The notes under the pieces: model-generated
Seen by the model: only the letters and a program-made list of their open reading frames with translations
Databases searched by the model: none
Told to the model about the DNA's origin: nothing
Assembly (NCBI GenBank): GCA_003858485.1
Contig: RQYD01000022.1
Coordinates: 1-64,000 of the forward strand
Reading direction: 5' to 3'
Length of the DNA: 64,000 bases
Origin: Clostridiales bacterium COT073_COT-073
GTDB lineage: Bacteria > Bacillota > Clostridia > Lachnospirales > Vallitaleaceae
Program-made: the position numbers and the translations under genes
Part shown: piece after piece, positions 62,873-64,000 of the stretch
Layout: each line of letters begins with the position of its first letter
Numbering within the stretch: the stretch's first letter is position 1

Positions 62873-63541
62873 TTAAAACAACTGTCTTTGCTTTAAGCTG
62901 ACGAACTTATGCTTGCCGATCACGATATGATCCAGTAAATCAATATCCATTAATTTGGCAACTTCCGCACATCTTCTGGTCAGTAAAACATCTTCGGATG
63001 ACGGCTCCGGATCACCGCTGGGATGATTATGCATCAATATCACCGCCACCGCTGAATTTTTTAAGGCATATTCAAATACTTCCCGCGGACTGACCAGCGA
63101 TCGGTTAACAGTGCCAATAAACAAATCACGATCCGCCATGATCTCATTTTTGGTATTTAAAACGATCACCTTAAAATGTTCCTGTGTCAATTCACACATT
63201 TCTTCCATATAGTACTCAGCAATTTCGCTCGGACTTTGAATCTGATAGCGAATATTTCCGGCCTCCCGATGATAACGTTTGGCAATTTCCAAAATCGCCT
63301 TGATTTGAATGGCTTTAACTTTACCAATGCCTTTGATTGTTTGCAGTTCTGCAATACTCAACTTTTCAATTGCCCGAAACCCATAAGCCATTTCCAGTAA
63401 TTCTCTGGCCAGATCAAGCGGTGATTTTTCTCTGGTTCCGGTCCGCAGCAGGATCGCCAATAGCTCTACATCTGTCAAATGAGCCGCTCCATACTTATCT
63501 AATTTTTCATAAGGCATTTCACATGCCAATAACTTCATCAT
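62873..63541 (-). CDS. radC: RadC-family JAB/MPN-domain protein
   Basis: 222-residue RadC family protein. N-terminal helix-hairpin-helix region (LSIAELQTIKGIGKVKAIQI) and a C-terminal JAB domain with the metal-binding motif MHNHPSGDPEPSSED. Historically linked to DNA repair, but the function is disputed. Upstream of the mre genes, as often in Firmicutes. Confidence 0.94.
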   Translation of the reverse strand: MMKLLACEMPYEKLDKYGAAHLTDVELLAILLRTGTREKSPLDLARELLEMAYGFRAIEKLSIAELQTIKGIGKVKAIQIKAILEIAKRYHREAGNIRYQIQSPSEIAEYYMEEMCELTQEHFKVIVLNTKNEIMADRDLFIGTVNRSLVSPREVFEYALKNSAVAVILMHNHPSGDPEPSSEDVLLTRRCAEVAKLMDIDLLDHIVIGKHKFVSLKQRQLF

Positions 63542-63933
63542 GATATTCCCTTTCTATTCTTCATCATCACATTTCTATTTTACTGTGTTTGCTCAAAAAT
63601 CGGCTGATAACAAAGGCGATTCCATAGAAAATAGGATAAACGAATAATTAATTGTGTCTTTTGAAATTGAGAAATATTTCTTTTTTGGGAATTCAAGAAA
63701 TCAGAAATGGATTTTTAGATATTTTATCACAAGCCATGATAAAATACAATCGTTTCCAGAGAAAGAACATTAAAAGAGGATTAAATTCCAATTGAAGTTT
63801 TCTGTCTATACAAGAATATGCTTTTATGATAAAATATGAAAATACCGCTTAATTGCCATCAATCAAAGGAACTCCTGCCCTCCGGCAATGTTTTAAAATC
63901 GGAAGAACCGACTGATGTAACATGGAGATTATT
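63542..63933. other. intergenic region before the last gene
   Basis: AT-rich divergent spacer. Holds a dyad (63720-63746) and two ATGATAAAAT words that could be -10 regions (near 63736 and 63827). Otherwise I see nothing that codes. Confidence 0.5.
63720..63746. promoter_or_regulatory. perfect dyad, possible operator
   Basis: TATTTTATCA-CAAGCCA-TGATAAAATA, 10-bp perfect arms without a T tail, about 190 bases upstream of the plus-strand gene. Shape suits a dimeric repressor site. Confidence 0.4.
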
Positions 63934-64000
63934 ATGAATCACAAAAAACTTTTTCAATTTGCCCTGGATCTTGGCGAATTAATGCTTAGCAGTGGAGCCG
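63934..64000 (+). CDS. putative threonine/serine exporter (ThrE-like), 5' end only
   Basis: Cut by the window end. GGAG six bases upstream of ATG 63934. The first 22 codons read MNHKKLFQFALDLGELMLSS then GA, matching the ALDLGELMLSSGA opening of ThrE-type (DUF1212) membrane exporters. Only this short part supports the call. Confidence 0.55.
   Translation, partial: MNHKKLFQFALDLGELMLSSGA

Overview
The window is chromosomal DNA of a low-GC Gram-positive anaerobe, most likely a member of the Clostridia (Bacillota). The evidence is gene order: yicC-remA-gmk-rpoZ followed by priA-def-fmt-rsmB-rlmN-prpC-prkC-rsgA, then rimP-nusA-ylxR-ylxQ-infB-rbfA-nrnA-truB-ribF, and radC-mreC-mreD-PBP2-minC-minD-minE-rodA-mgsA. 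Strong AGGAGG-type ribosome binding sites, TTGACA/TATAAT promoters, a complete Min system, methylglyoxal synthase and an LPxTG-like surface protein with SpaA domains agree with this. Family-level placement (Lachnospirales-like) is only a guess. No 16S rRNA, prophage or CRISPR array is present.

Layout. 0.2-17 kb (all minus strand): housekeeping genes for ribosome assembly, translation start, replication restart, Ser/Thr phospho-signalling and nucleotide supply. A membrane diguanylate cyclase sits between rpoZ and priA, where coaBC is usual. Upstream lie cyclophilin, era and a questin-oxidase-like gene. 17.0-17.5 kb: two adjacent GC-richer, highly foldable units that look like non-coding RNA genes, leading into a plus-strand AIM24-family gene. 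18.2-18.5 kb: 63-bp direct repeats and a bidirectional terminator. 18.5-23 kb: a three-gene ABC export-type operon with a large surface CARDB-like protein. 23.4-24.7 kb: a Panacea-type toxin-antitoxin module. 24.7-24.9 kb: an apparent IS200 transposase remnant. 25.1-27.3 kb: a chemoreceptor. 28.3-32.4 kb: a 1361-residue cell-wall-anchored adhesin with a long leader. 32.6-33.3 kb: a 1-Cys peroxiredoxin. 33.5-41.9 kb: a mannoside utilisation operon (permeases, binding lipoprotein, beta-mannosidase, GntR/LacI regulator, GH125 alpha-mannosidase). 42.2-50.3 kb: the nusA-infB translation/RNA operon. 50.4-51.7 kb: a broken TRAP transporter. 52-54.8 kb (plus): Rpn-type PD-(D/E)XK protein, tRNA-Ala(GGC), a cytidylate-kinase-like protein and a small P-loop protein. 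55-63.5 kb (minus): cell shape and division genes. 63.9 kb to the end: the first codons of a putative ThrE-type exporter.

The most unusual content is intergenic. Several spacers carry GC-richer palindromic insertions unlike the AT-rich background: a shared ACTCAACTTTCCCAC repeat, hairpins with CTTG/CAAG loops, a three-way-junction palindrome, and an 11-bp x4 tandem array. The best candidate for a little-described system is the pair of structured units at 17075-17475. Next are the Panacea module with a possible third small gene, and the questin-oxidase-like gene next to era. All functional assignments come from reading motifs; no database search was run.
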